DNA of 64,000 nucleotides from Seminavis robusta (Eukaryota > Bacillariophyta > Bacillariophyceae > Naviculales > Naviculaceae). The notes below the pieces were generated by a model. That model was given only the letters and a program-made list of their open reading frames with translations, searched no databases and had not been told where the DNA came from. Positions 41,010-53,100 of the stretch are shown one piece after another. The stretch spans positions 1 to 64,000 of the forward strand of contig CAICTM010000122.1 in the NCBI GenBank assembly GCA_903772945.1, read 5' to 3'. Position numbers and translations under genes: made by a program. How positions within the stretch are numbered: position 1 is the stretch's first letter; every line of letters starts with the position of its first letter.

Positions 41010-43905
41010 ATGGCTGATGCTGATGATGAAGAGGGTGGTCTATCCATGGCAGAGGTGGAGGTAGCTGTCAATGGTGGAGGTCAAGATGAAGAAAAAGAAG
41101 ATGCTGAGGAAGAGGCTGAAGAAACCACTGTTGCAAATGAAGCCATGGCTGTGGCAAGTGGAACTGATTTGACTTCCCTTATCATGGAATCAAAGAGTAT
41201 CCCGAAGCTGGAGCGCAAGCCACAGGGTATTTCCAAGGTCTGGGACTGCTATTATTGTGTGGAGGTACCCGACTCGGATGTTCTGGATGTCCTGCAAAAA
41301 TTGGATGACTCGGCCTACAACAAGATCAATGGAGGGATGGTTTCTGGGAAGCAATATGTTGCGTGCCGTGCATGCCTTGAAGATTCCAGCAAGCCACTCT
41401 GGCGTTGCCTGCATATGCCAACCTACAAGAAGGACGGGTCAGGTAGATTTGATGGCACAGGCAATCCTGGCAAGCACCTGAGGAATCGACATACCGATAT
41501 GTGGGAAGCAATGCAGTGTCAAGGTACTACATTCTCCTTTGACCGATACATTCGTCGGTCTGCGGCTCAAGTTGCCCTCGGTCCAATGGCCATCGCTCCA
41601 CCCGCACAAGTACCCCAACAAGTACCCCAACTAGGTCCAGTGGGAAGCCCGGTCAGTCAAATTTCTCAGCCTAGGTCTCTTGTTCATCAAATGAGTGCTG
41701 ATGCTGGAAAGGCCAAGGCTCTTGCGGAATTCAAGGAGGCACAGCATCGTTTCGCCACAAACAACAACATTCCTCTTCGTGTTTTGACGAACCACAAAGA
41801 ATGTCCAGAATTCAGCCACATGATGACATGCGCCATGGTGAATGGTGCGACTCTGATGAAATGTCCCAACCATAGTTTGATGGGACGGGAAGCCCATACA
41901 AACTACAGAGCCAGCGATTACAAAACATTGATTGCTGCTGTCGGAATGCACATAGGAGAGACCGACGAGTACTACCGCGAAAAGTTTGGTGTGCCAAAGG
42001 AATTCCTGACTGTCTCACATGATATTTGGGACTCAAACAAGAAGGAGATACTTGGGGTGTATCTGTTCTGGTACAACCCCAAAAGGAAGTGCTATCTACG
42101 AGTTCCTGTAGCACTGGTGGAATCGTTAGACAAGAAGGGAGATCCCACCACCGATCAGATTCGCCGCATTCTAAAAGCCTTTGGTGTCGAGGATCGAATG
42201 ATCTACAGGGCCATGAATGACACTACCAACACGGCTCTAATGGTGGGCCGCAATCTGGCTGGAGGCAACAGTTACTGTGCCATGCACGAGATTCAGCTTG
42301 CTTTCTCACATGCCACAGGTCAAAGGAAGCGCCGCACTAACAAAAAAGTGACCGACGAATTCGACGAATGTCAGAATCTTCGAAAGGAAGCAGAGGACAC
42401 GGCAAAGTGGTTAGTGAACAAGAAATCCAAGGGCAGATGGAAGCAGTTCGTCAAGGAACTAGCAGATGTTGGCCGGCAAGCCCGGGCTTTTTGCTTCTCG
42501 AATGCTACAAGGGCGGGTGGCGAGGCTTTGTTCTACACTACATTCATCCAGAGTAGGTGGAACATCCACCACAAATGCAGTATTGATGGTGAATGCCCAA
42601 TGATTGAGGATGCAAGGTTCTACATCATGGCACAAGTCTGCGTGGAACCCCTGTTGAGCTTTCGCTTTTGTCCAGACAGATATCTTGGTGCCAGTTCGTA
42701 TACTGTGTATGGTACATACCGTGTGTTCGCCACTTACTGTTATGCCAAGGTTGTGTGGGTTCCGGAGACTCGTCGGAGCAAAGCTGTCAACGAGACCGAC
42801 AAGTGGAATGGCACAGCAAGTTACTACCCAACCAAGTTCGATGGTTCTCCAGCAAAATGGGAGGATCCACTTGAAGACGATGAGGGAACCTACCTTCCCT
42901 CGACTACTGAGAGGATTGGTTTGAGGATGGTCCCAGTGAAGGACCTCCATTCGATTCCCAAGAAATTGTTCAGGCGAATTCCAAAGGAGTTGCAACGATA
43001 TGGTGCGAATGTCAACGACGTGAAGCAGAATAACAAACTCCTGTCCTTGATGTGTAATCCTTTGGGTAAGACTCACATGTTGGACGACTTGGAGACACTT
43101 GTTGCTTGTGTTGAGGCTTCGAATACCATACCAGGAAACAAAGAGATGGGTAAGAATGTTCGGAAGAAAGCCGAGCAGCAGTTCAACATTTGGGTCAAAC
43201 AGATGTGGAGGAGACTTTCGATCGGGCAGTGAAAAAGCGACTGCGACAGCACCTCCGAAGGAGCCTCAAGCCAAGGCCAAGATTGACGATCCTCTTGCAC
43301 AGGCAAGGGCAGCCAAAAAGAGGAGGGTCACTGAAGAACCTGTGGAAGAAGGGGTCGACCCCATCGTGAAAGCAATCGATAAGTATTTGAAGGAACCTTT
43401 TGACTTGGTGTCTGCCCTTGAGAAGCAGACACGGAATCCTGTGGAACGAAATGTTCTACTCACACTTGGCACTGAACCGGAACAATGGTTGGACAACATT
43501 GAGGTTGTCAAGAAATACTTCGACCTCCAAGAATGGTGGGAGACCATTGGGAAGAGGGACCATCCCTTGATCTTTGAGGTTGCCATGCGCATCTTGGCCA
43601 TGCCCAACAGCAATGGCTTCCAGGAAAGAGTCTTCAGCTCTTCCTGGTTTGATGGAAACCTAAACAATGCACAGAAGGTTGACCTAACCTTCCAAATGAA
43701 GCTCCTCTGTTACAAAAACAGTGCCTTCATTCAACATTACAGGAAATGCATCAATGACATGCGCAAGGAATGGGACAGGAGCAGAACCAAGGAGCTGCTC
43801 AAGCTGACGGCAAGCAAGCAAGAAGAGGAGGACTATGACAGTGACCTGGATGCTATGCTGGACCTATTCATGAGCACCCCGGAGGGCCCAAAAGGCCAGT
43901 CCTGA
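41010..43905 (+). pseudogene. hAT-family transposase with one frameshift
   Basis: The first frame (ATG at 41010, within MFTMADADDEEGG) runs to 43232. It has an acidic N-terminus and a BED-type zinc finger (WDCYYCVEV, then CRACL, WRCLH and HLRNRH), followed by the long RNase H-like region (for example MNDTTNTALMVGRNLAGGN). The last part continues in another frame to 43905, with the hAT dimerisation motif FDLQEWWETIGKRDHPLIFE, VAMRILAMPNSNGFQERVFS. The shift lies near 43205-43235. No GT-AG pair there restores the needed phase, so a one-base indel is the simplest cause. The rest is undamaged, which points to recent activity. Confidence 0.8.
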
Positions 43906-44123
43906 GGAGCCCACAGCTCCCCCCTTAAGTAAACCTAGGTAATGAGTACCAAGTGAGTACTCTATAGTACCCACACAATACCCGTACTCACACAGTATCC
44001 GTACTCACATGACCTCTAGAAACGTGAGTACTACCCAGTACTCGTACTCACATGACTCTAGAAACGTGAGTACTACCCAGTACCCGTACTCACAGGCTAA
44101 AACAGTGTGAGTACCACACCCTG

Positions 44124-45130
44124 AATGGGAACCAGACGTGCAAGGTCGCACATCTCCTTGGTAACCTCTGAAGATGAAAGATTTAAGCCCATGACCTATT
44201 ACGAGGTCCCCCTGGAAGGCAGCCGATCAGCCGATTAGTACTTAACCCAGAGCCAAAACCAACTTCAACTTGGCCTCTCTATGTCCTCTGGATCGCTGAA
44301 AGTCGTTCCCATTCGCGCATTCGCGCTGCGCGACTTTACAGTGACTCGCGCTGCGCGAATACAGCAGAACGAATTCGCGAGTTCATCGCGACCTTACGCG
44401 ACTTACATTTAAACATCGTTTTCTTTACTACAGTTCGTGTTGCGCGACTTAGCGCAACCTTATGAAACGTTCTGGCTTTTTTAGCGATGGCACTTGTCAA
44501 CACCACCGGTACCAGGTACGCTGTACGCTGTACTCTAAATCGGCTGCCTTGCCGATGACTGCATGGAAGTAAGATTGAAGCTTTGATCGACAAGGGACAG
44601 AATTTTTCAAGGAGGAAAGCCAACTTATCAAGTGGTTGGCTTCGTGCCAAACTCTGCAATCAGGAGGTGTATGGTACGGTACATTTTAACTAGCTACTAG
44701 TACTGTACTGGTAGTCTACGAGCAGTTTTGCATGGTGCAATTTGGGCAGAAAGCCACCGCTTACGGCACCTTGTTACTCCAATCAGGTTTCCGTTACCAC
44801 CCTGGTCCTACCCTTCGAATGAATTGGTCAACGACCTTGGCGTTGCTGGCAGGCCATGGTCCCCAGGCAGAAAGGCGTGCGGTACATGTAGTGTAGACAA
44901 GGTACATTGAACCACCAACTTAGACTTCCCTGAGGTTGTCCCGAGTCAGTCCTGTGGATTGCAGAAGAGGACCAAAGGATATGCCTTTTTAATTTTTGCA
45001 AGGGTACTTTCAGACAGAACCAATCTACAAGTTTATTGGGTATCTATCTCATCCTCTTGGCTAATTAATAAATTAGGCCATCATGATAGGAGCAAAGAGT
45101 TCACAGGCAAGCTTCTTACATGCAATGCAA
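44124..45130. other. Intergenic with GC palindromes
   Basis: At about 44310-44460 the words TTCGCGCTGCGCGA and GCGCGACTTA recur in both orientations, making several quasi-palindromes of unknown origin. No gene is recognised. Confidence 0.45.
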
Positions 45131-46584
45131 TCAAAGAGCCATTGCAAGGGCAGCCATGATTGTCGTCACGGCCATCAACACAAGGGGTCGCGGCTTCCAG
45201 GCGGCACTAGCAAGCGGTGCGTCGCAGCCGGTTAGGGCAAGCACACTGGGCCGGACGCACTTGTCGTCGTGATAGAGATCGTGGTTACAGATTTTGTCCT
45301 CGCAGATACTGGCATCCTTGGTGCCACAGAACATGCCGGTGACAATGGCTTCCTCTCGGAACACCCAACAGAGTTTCTGTCCAAAGGCTGTTGCATTTCG
45401 AAAGGTACCGGTAAATTCTTTGTTGCGGCTCACATCCCAATTGGAAATATCCATATTGAACGCAAGTGCTTCCCTAAAGTACGTTCGCATCAATCGAGTA
45501 TAGTAAATTGTCGTGTCAATGAGTTTGATATTGGTTTGTTTTCAGGTTGAGTACCAGCACCAAATGTAAGAATTCAGGTTCCACTAGCAGATGGTGTCTA
45601 GTAGAGTCGAGTCAAACTTACCAAAACATGGTGGACATGTCCCGGACGCTTGTCACATCCCAAAATGAAATATCCGTGTTGAACGAAGAAGCTCCTCGGA
45701 ACCTGATTGTTTCAAGAGAAGAAACAAACATCGACCGTTAGTAAGTAAATAAATGAGACCGAGTGGAGCTGTCCAGGTACGCCATAGACTTACATATCTG
45801 CCATACTTTTGACTTGCCCAGTTTGCCAGGTGGAAATGTCACCTGCAAACGCCGTGGCGGCTTGGAAGCTGTCCAATTCAAATAGTTGCAAAACGACAGA
45901 AAGTGAGCAAAAATCTGACTTTTTTCTTTTCAACCCAATCTTTTTTTGTTTCTTGACTCACGTGCTAACCATGGAAGTCACCTTGGTAGTATTCCAATTG
46001 GAAAGATCTTGGTTGAAACTTGTGGCTCCACTGGTGTCGTCAGTCAATCCAAGCGAAAAAAAGAAGTATAGGTGAGAAGACCATTCAACCGGTAGCAACG
46101 GAATCCAGCAGGGTACAGGAGAATCTTCTCTTACAAAAACATGCGGTCCATGTCAGTAGCGCTTCGTGTGTCCCAGGAAGTGATATTGTCATTGAAACTG
46201 GCGTGTCCCTGGAAGAGTCCTGCCAAAGAAGAACCAGAAGGGAGAAGAGGTTACCAGAAGAAACAGAAGAAACGGTAGAATTGAGTATTACGACGGCGAG
46301 AGAAGCAAATCCAATTGGATTGATTCTCCAACCAACCAAACAAGCAACATAAGAAACGGCACCGTACCTTTAAAGTCATCTACAAGTGAGACATCCCACA
46401 CGTCAATAGGCCCATAGGTGGCGATGACTTGCTCGGTGTCATCGGCTATCCAGGATTCTACCGCCACACGCAATTCTCCGGAAGTTCGGAACGCCGAATA
46501 GTTTTGACCTTCGACCACAGGGAAACAAGCCACCAGAGCCCAGGACAAGAGGAAGGAAAGCAGCTGGTAGTTCCTCATCATCAT
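45131..46584 (-). CDS. BspA/DUF285 repeat surface protein, six exons
   Basis: Exons 46584-46368, 46219-46135, 46030-45962, 45868-45794, 45702-45622 and 45473-45131 join in frame through GT-AG introns into 289 residues. The start at 46584 gives a signal peptide (MMMRNYQLLSFLLSWALVAC). About five 25-residue repeats follow, of the type FNxDISxWDVSxVTDMSxMF: FNDNITSWDTRSATDMDRMF, FNQDLSNWNTTKVTSM, FAGDISTWQTGQVKSMADM, FNTDISFWDVTSVRDMSTMF and FNMDISNWDVS. Each intron falls at nearly the same place in a repeat, so exons and repeats were duplicated together. A Cys-rich section and a hydrophobic C-terminus (VLMAVTTIMAALAMAL) suggest GPI anchoring. BspA-like repeats act in adhesion in bacteria and protists; the role here is inferred. 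Confidence 0.85.
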
Positions 46585-47801
46585 GGTCAACTAAAACAAT
46601 CTTTTTCGTCTTGTGCTTCCTTCTTTGGTATTGGTCCCTGGTTCTTTTGGATCTTGTGAGCAAAATTTTGGGTTCACCTTTTGTAAGCCTGCTGGTCTGA
46701 AAAGGGTTCGGGTCATCCATGACTGGACTGTCACTTAGAGGACCGTAGAGGGGCGTGTGGGAGGTGGGAGTGAGTTTGAGCTCGTCTGTTTTACCATTTT
46801 TCTTGAGTTTTGCTCAGGCTTGGCAAAAGTTAGACAACATGACATTGTTGTGCGGATGATTGAGTTCTGCTGCAAACACCATGCGTATCCTGACGACAGG
46901 GGCCTTCCTTGCCTCACCGAATGTCTGGCGGCTGAACGATGGGGCAGTCTTTTTTTGAGAGTCAGGGGCCTGAAACATGTTCTACTCGAGGTCTCGCTCC
47001 ATTGACTTGATTGCAGAATGGATCGGAATACTGTCCATCAGGATCCATTGATTCGATTTGATGATTTCTTCTTAGCGCGTTGTTCCATGCTATGGGACCG
47101 ACTTGGGGCTGTCTCGATTGGATCATTCCGTTCCCTTTCTCTCTCTCGACTTCCCGAACGATTCGCTTGCCTTGCTCGCCTTCGTGCGCTCTTGCCTTTT
47201 GGAGCGAGTAACGATTCACTCACGATTTTGATTCCTTGATTCTGATGAGAAGCAAATCGGGACAACACAAGGTCTCCTTTGAGCGACCTGGTACGTAGTA
47301 ATAACTCTACTGAGATCCGACTTTATAGGGCACCCCCCAAATCGACTCGACTATGCTCCCCTGCTGATCAATAATGGACGCGAGGGTTGATTTGGACCTG
47401 CGGACGGCTGAGTCGAGTCAATGATTCTGATGATAAAAGTCAACTTATCTTGACGCCGTTTCTCGAGTTTTTCCTATGTAGTGTTGTCTGTTCTATGGTA
47501 CGGGTACCGTAGCACAGGAGGCGAATCAATACTGAAAGGGCCGGAAAGCAATTGCGTGGCCTAGCTAGCTACGAACTGCTAACGTTCTGTCGAGATTGGT
47601 TGAGCATGCATTTATTTTATTAGGTTTCATCAACGTACTATTTGTACAAGTTGTTTTTGTTTTGCCTTGTGTTTGATTGTTGTAATCCAAACAGGAATGG
47701 GCAATTGTTACCCATGCTCTCTTGCTATCGTCAGTTGGCGGATAAATCTGACTAGCTAGCTGCTAGCCAGCTACTAGCTACCATAGCCATAGCTTGTTTA
47801 G
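46585..47801. other. Intergenic, 1.2 kb
   Basis: No gene is recognised. Overlapping short frames at 46757-47268 on both strands have no domain features. Confidence 0.4.
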
Positions 47802-48503
47802 TTAGGCACTCCGAGCTCTTCTACAGCCCACCGAGGACCGCTGTTGTTGTTGTTGTTGTGGCTGTTGATCGCCGTGGTTGCTCAGATTGAGTTTTTTAGA
47901 CGATGATCGTCGCCCATCCTCACCACTTTCATCATTGTAGATTTGAAATGCCAAGGCTTCGTCTTGCAACGCCACTTGATGTGCGGCCGCTCGATCGGCC
48001 TTGCTGTGTGTCGACACGAACACCATGATGAGATTGGTGACATCCGATTCCAGCTTGCGCAAATCTTGCTGCAATGCCAAAAAGGACTGTAGAAACGTAT
48101 ACCACTTTTTCCGAATGGCATCTCCCGATCGGAGCCTCTTTTCCAATCCTCGTATACAATAACCGTCGCTACTGCTACTGCTACTGCTATTGCCAGTCGC
48201 CAGAACCCCACGGTTGCTCTTCCACACCTTGCGGGCCAAGTGAATCTCTCTCCGTGCTCGATCTCGCAATTCATCCGCATCATGCCACAGCAGGTCCTTC
48301 TCCACTTCGGTCAAACTACCGTCGTACACCACAATCTCGGGCACCGGGCCGAATCTCACTTGACGCTTGGTCACGGCGGCTGTCGATTGATCCAAGGGCT
48401 CTTGTTGTTGTGGCGGCTCTTCTTCCACATGGTCCGACATCTTCGTCTCTTTGCACCCACTCGCGCTCCTTTTCGGCGTTGTGGCTCGGCTTTTTGCGGA
48501 CAA
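47802..48503 (-). CDS. Diatom-type unknown protein (RVRF...RGLE family)
   Basis: The 233-residue single-exon protein has QVRFGPVPEIVVYDGSLTEV, a helix TEVEKDLLWHDADELRDRAR, the short motif YCIRGLEKRL, and a long helical region (KKWYTFLQSFLALQQDLRKL). It ends in a Ser/Gln-rich tail (GDQQPQQQQQQRS). This order (V-R-F, then 'LWxxxxE/D', then C-x-RGLE) is seen in many diatom proteins without known function. No signal or membrane segment is present, so it is likely nuclear or cytosolic. The start at 48503 is the first Met; MSDHVEEEPP at residue 22 is an alternative. Confidence 0.65.
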   Translation of the reverse strand: MSAKSRATTPKRSASGCKETKMSDHVEEEPPQQQEPLDQSTAAVTKRQVRFGPVPEIVVYDGSLTEVEKDLLWHDADELRDRARREIHLARKVWKSNRGVLATGNSSSSSSSDGYCIRGLEKRLRSGDAIRKKWYTFLQSFLALQQDLRKLESDVTNLIMVFVSTHSKADRAAAHQVALQDEALAFQIYNDESGEDGRRSSSKKLNLSNHGDQQPQQQQQQRSSVGCRRARSA

Positions 48504-50328
48504 TCGACCGGCACAAGTAATGTTTGGAGAGAGAGAGATAGAAGAGCTTGAAGCCTTCTTACGTACCGTACTGCATACAGTTCGTACCTACCTCAACAGC
48601 TCCTCGTCTACCTATCTCCTATCTCTCTTGCCGGAAGCCGGAAGGATGTATGAGTCCGGAAGCCACAAGGATGTGTGAGTTGTGTGTTCGTGTGTTCATT
48701 CAACAGCACGATCACTGGCGGCTGCTGGAACAATGGAGCTCGATTATTGCTTTGCAAACTACAGAAAGATTTAACAGAACACTTCCGCACCATTCAACTT
48801 CTCCTAAAGGGAAACTTGGGCCATAATACTCAGAGAAAGGACACCATCCATCAGGTGAAACCGAAATAGTCATGGACAATTCGGTATTTAGACGTATTTG
48901 AGAATCCATGACTACCACTCACACATTCCTGGCATAATTCACTTCCTTGTTTGCTTGGCTAGCTCTTGGAATCAAGTAATGTAGTGCTACTTGTAGGGAG
49001 GTAGAATGGATAAAATCACATAAAAGCAAACTGATTTCACCTCTCTTGTGGGATGATCATACATAATGCACGCTGCGCTTGCAAAAGTCATTAAGGAAAT
49101 TGCCAAATAAATCAGGCATCTTCAATGGTTGCTCGCTGACGTACTGAGCTCGTACCAATCAGCGTACTGGCAACGGCGGCAACCTGGTAGACAGATCTAG
49201 CCGGGTAGTTCCGGTAAACAAAGAGTTACATGTAAAATCTCTGAATGTTTGAATCAAACAAATGTATTACCCGATCTACCTTAATATCACAGCTGTCCCT
49301 CAACAGGGAATGCAGTTCGTCTGTTTCCCTTGCTATTGAGATATGTTTTTAAAAGTTCACCTGAACCCTGAAGGCATCTTAGCAAAAACTCAAATATCTG
49401 CACTGAGAATATTTTGTTAAAATTCAGGGTCCAAAGGCAGCATCTTAGCTTTCTTGCCATTTCTATTGACCATACTAGTGGTATGGTACATACCAACATT
49501 GCTACTCTGCTTCCCACCTTACTGAACATACCCTTAGGAGAAGAGAGGAAAGAGCAGTGTATCATCCGCTGGAAGCAAAATTTTTGACTCTTAACACCTT
49601 TTTTTTAAAGGTATTTTGTTATAGAAAAGTGTCAATCTCTTATGTGCCCAAGGGAGAGTGCTTACTGGCTATCTTAGCTCTAGTGCAGATCTGAGTGTCT
49701 CAAGTAAATTAACATTCCAGCAAATCTCAGTACTCGACATCTGATCTCTGACACTCTTAATATTAAGGGAGGATTGTATGCTTCATCAAGCTTTTCATCA
49801 GCTGTTTTATGTACAGAGCACTAAGGAGTATCGTGTACTGTAGAGAAGTAGCTTATGCTTCTTGAAGCTCGTTCGTGATGGGGCAGCATTCGCGACTCTA
49901 AGAATTAAAGAATTGATAATGATGCGATTTGACATTTACAATAGAAATAGGTTCGAGTGCCCTTCTCCTTCTCCCCTCTTGAATCAGATCCGATTCTCAA
50001 TCAGTTTTACCTCGGCAGTCTTGCTGCCAGAGCCCTCAACCCCTTTAATTGTTTTTCCTGCTACGGTGGTCCCTGCAGGTATAAGGGTAGGGTTAGAATA
50101 CAAATAAGTCAGCAAAAACTAAATAAGTATCCTAGGATGGTGCTTTTAAACCAGCTAAAGCTATTTACATGCATCCTAGTAGGGGGGTCTGCGTCTACCA
50201 GGAAAAACTCTAAAGCCAGCGAAAGCTATATAACTTGTTTTCTAGCTAGCCAGGGGTATCTGCTTCTAGCTTGCTATGGGAATCTGCTTCTAGCTAGGGG
50301 GATCTGCTTCTAGCTAGCTAAGCGCAAG
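48504..50328. other. Intergenic, 1.8 kb, with GGNATCTGCTTCTAGCTAG repeats
   Basis: No gene is supported; the 92-codon minus frame at 49287-49565 has no recognised motif. From about 50240 to 50320 a GATCTGCTTCTAGCTAG-like unit is repeated, and the same repeat resumes at about 54318 beyond the Mutator-like element. Confidence 0.45.
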
Positions 50329-50562
50329 TTAAGGAGGTACCACCCGCTTTTACTCCCGAGTTTGTTTTGGCCAGTCCATAGTCGATAGCTAAAATAGAAA
50401 TCAATGTTGAACCATGGTCAATCCACACCTAGTCAGTCTCTGACGTTTGCAGCGACTTTTACCCGGAGATGGAATCTATCTTTTTGGAATTCTTTTTTAT
50501 TTTAGCTGGCAACCGGCGACCATGGCCAATTCTGTGGCAACAAAAGTAAACAACGGCAAGTT

Positions 50563-52960
50563 ATGAATGTTGCCTCAGAAGAGGAAGGAGCTGAAACCTC
50601 TACAGACAACCCACAGATTGTAACTCCGGCAGTGGTAGGAGGAGATGATTCAACTCCGGTATTGAGAGAAAGTCGCCGTCAGAGAGGAGTTACACCCATA
50701 TTGCCTTGTTTTGCCATCAGTGAGAACAAGGCAACAAGCAACTATCAGAGAGAAATCAACAAGCTAGCTTCCGGAAACTGGGTGGACGTCATTGCGAAGA
50801 GGCCTGGTTGGGCCCATTCGATGTTGAACATGGGAGCGCCGAAGAGGAAGGAACATCCAAAACCAACCCCTTCTCCAGTAATCGACAATGTTGCAACTGC
50901 CCTCTCTCCTCTAGTCGTGGAGGAAGACACAAGGAAGAAGTCACCAACTCCACGTCGACTGATCCTGGAGCACAAAGGGTTATCCCAATTAGTCAATGGC
51001 AACACACGATGTTTTACATGCAGGCAGCCAAGTGTCCAGCTTACATTCAATACTACGTGTGTTGCCTCTGTCGGTCAGTTGACCCGTGGCAATGAAGAAT
51101 GCAAGTCATTCGGTGAAGTGAAAGAATCTGATGTGTCCAGGACTACCCTTCCAAAGCTCTCGAACCACACAACAAACCTGGATTTTTCGTGCAACGTTCA
51201 GTTTGTGTTAGCTTTCCTTTGGTCTGGAGATGGTGGTGTTGAAGCACAACGGACACTTGCCATGTTGAACTTACCCAACTACACCACAATGCCGAAGAAA
51301 TCTTTCTCCAACATTGAACTTGCACTAGCTCCACATATCCGCGAAGTTTGTCACAAGGCCATTGTGGACAATTTGGTGGAGGAAGTTCGCAGGAGTAATC
51401 ATGGAATAAACTTAAATTTCGTGGAATGGGAGGCATCTGTTAGAAAGGGTGAAAGGCCAGAACAAAGAGCGACCATCAATGGTGGAATGGATATGGGATG
51501 GAATCAGAAAGGCAGTGGCCGGTCATACAACTCACCATCTGGTCATGCCAGCATTATGGGAGCAAACACTGGGAAACCATGTGTTATTTGTCAGAGATCG
51601 AAGTTCTGTCGCAAGTGCCAATACCATCTGAGCAGAGGCTCCGGTGGGATGGAGTCCCAATCATTGTTGATCATGGTTGAGGAATTGTATGACTTGTACA
51701 ATGTTGCGTGGACAAGATCTGCACCGATGATGACTCCACGATGAAGGCTCATTGCAAATGGAGCAACAAAGATTGGTTGACACGCCACAAACTCGACAAC
51801 TACCCATACTGGGTACACCAAAAAGGGAAAAGCAAAGACTAGATCAGACGACACCTTCGCTAGCCGGTACCAGAGCCAGTGTTTGTTGCCGATCCTGCTC
51901 ACCGAAAGAAAACATACCGCAACCATCTGTACGCGATGAAGGGCAAGGGTGTTAAAGCAAGTTTCGACATGACTGGAGGCGACATTCTTCGTTTGACAAC
52001 TTACTATGTCTACTTCCTGAAAAAGCTTCCGTCCATGCCTAGAGAACAATGGGCTGATGCTGCCAAGGCCGTGCTGGAACACACATTCGACAACCATGAA
52101 TTCTGTGGAGACTTCTTCTGCTTACGTAAAGAGATGTCAGAAAAGGAAAGGAGTGAGTGTGGGAAAGTGTACAGGAGCAAGACAAAAGACAAGTCTCTCT
52201 ACGAATCATTGGTAGATCCTTTCAATCAATTTACCATGATGGAACGCCTCGATGAATCAAACCATGACATGACAACTAACGCCAATGAATCGCTCAACAA
52301 CACAATAGCCTGGCTTGCATCCAAGAACAAAGTCTACGCCGGTTCACTCTCCCTCAAAAACCGGGTTTGCATTGCTGTTGGCATCACTCTGTTGGGTGTG
52401 GAGGAGTTCTTCAGTAGACTGTTCCATGCCCTTGGGTTGGAAATGGAGGAAGGAACCACCTATTTCTTGCGGCAACAAGAGGAGTATCGAAAAAAAAACA
52501 GCAAGCGAAGGACCATCGAATACAAAAAGAAAAGAAATAGGGAAACTTACTTGAAGCTCAAGGAGTACCAGGAAAAGCTGGAACAAGACCGAAAGGACGG
52601 CCGCATGTATTCCTCTGGTATCTCCATTGCCAAGACAAAAAAGAATCCAGCGAAGAAAAGAAAGATTTCGAAGAAAACTGATACTACCGGCAAAGTGTGT
52701 GGAAGCTGTGGAGAAGTTGGCCACTCGCGATCCAGTTTTCGCGGATGTGTCATGTGCGAGTTGACACAGTCCCGATGAATGGAGAGGATGCAGAGCCTTC
52801 AACTGATGGCCAAACAGAGATAAGCGAGCAAGACATTGCTATTGCAACTCTACATCTTGTAGATTGTATTGGATTTGGCGAAGATTCGGAAGCCGTGACT
52901 GAGGAACTGGAAGAGCTAGCCGGTGCGCACGAACAAACAATCGCTACTTCTGAAGAATAG
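50563..52960 (+). pseudogene. Mutator-like (MULE) transposase, frameshifted
   Basis: The first frame (50563-51744) contains VLAFLWSGDGGVEAQRTLAM and DMGWNQKGSGRSYNSPSGHA, the first catalytic-Asp region seen in a widespread diatom transposase group. It leaves frame near 51710. A short stretch (DDDSTMKAHCKWSNKDWL) continues in a second frame. From about 51880 the third frame gives FVADPAHRKKTYRNHL, LEHTFDNHEFCGDFFC and NANESLNNTIAWLASKNKVY, ending with a zinc knuckle (CGSCGEVGHSRSSFRGC) before a stop at 52778. An acidic tail in yet another frame extends to 52960. At least two indels inactivate it. Confidence 0.75.
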
Positions 52961-53100
52961 AATTGTAGAGTAACAAATAGTTTGAGCATCTAAGTAATTG
53001 GATTATACTGTCAGACTATAGAACACTCTCAAATCTGGCGACACAGTAACTTTTTGCTACGTCGCGAATACTTCTTCCTTGACACGGTATCAACGCACTC

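Larger units (their letters stand above)
40599..44131. mobile_element. hAT transposon with subterminal GTGAGTAC arrays
   Basis: The inner ends match as inverted repeats: left CAGGGCGTGCTACTCACA (from 40610), and right, read in reverse, CAGGGTGTGGTACTCACA (to 44123). They are flanked by AATGGGAT (40599-40606) and AATGGGAA (44124-44131), a near-perfect 8-bp target duplication with three extra bases on the left. About 260 bp inside the left end and 185 bp inside the right end are filled with GTGAGTAC/GTACTCAC words in both orientations, as expected for subterminal transposase-binding sites. Transposase coding occupies 41010-43905. The length is about 3.5 kb. Confidence 0.8.

Noticed and set aside
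43147-43232. Intron joining the two hAT transposase frames (GTAAGA donor, GGGCAG acceptor)
   Set aside because: The donor leaves one base and the acceptor needs two to enter the correct frame; the spliced product would stop early.
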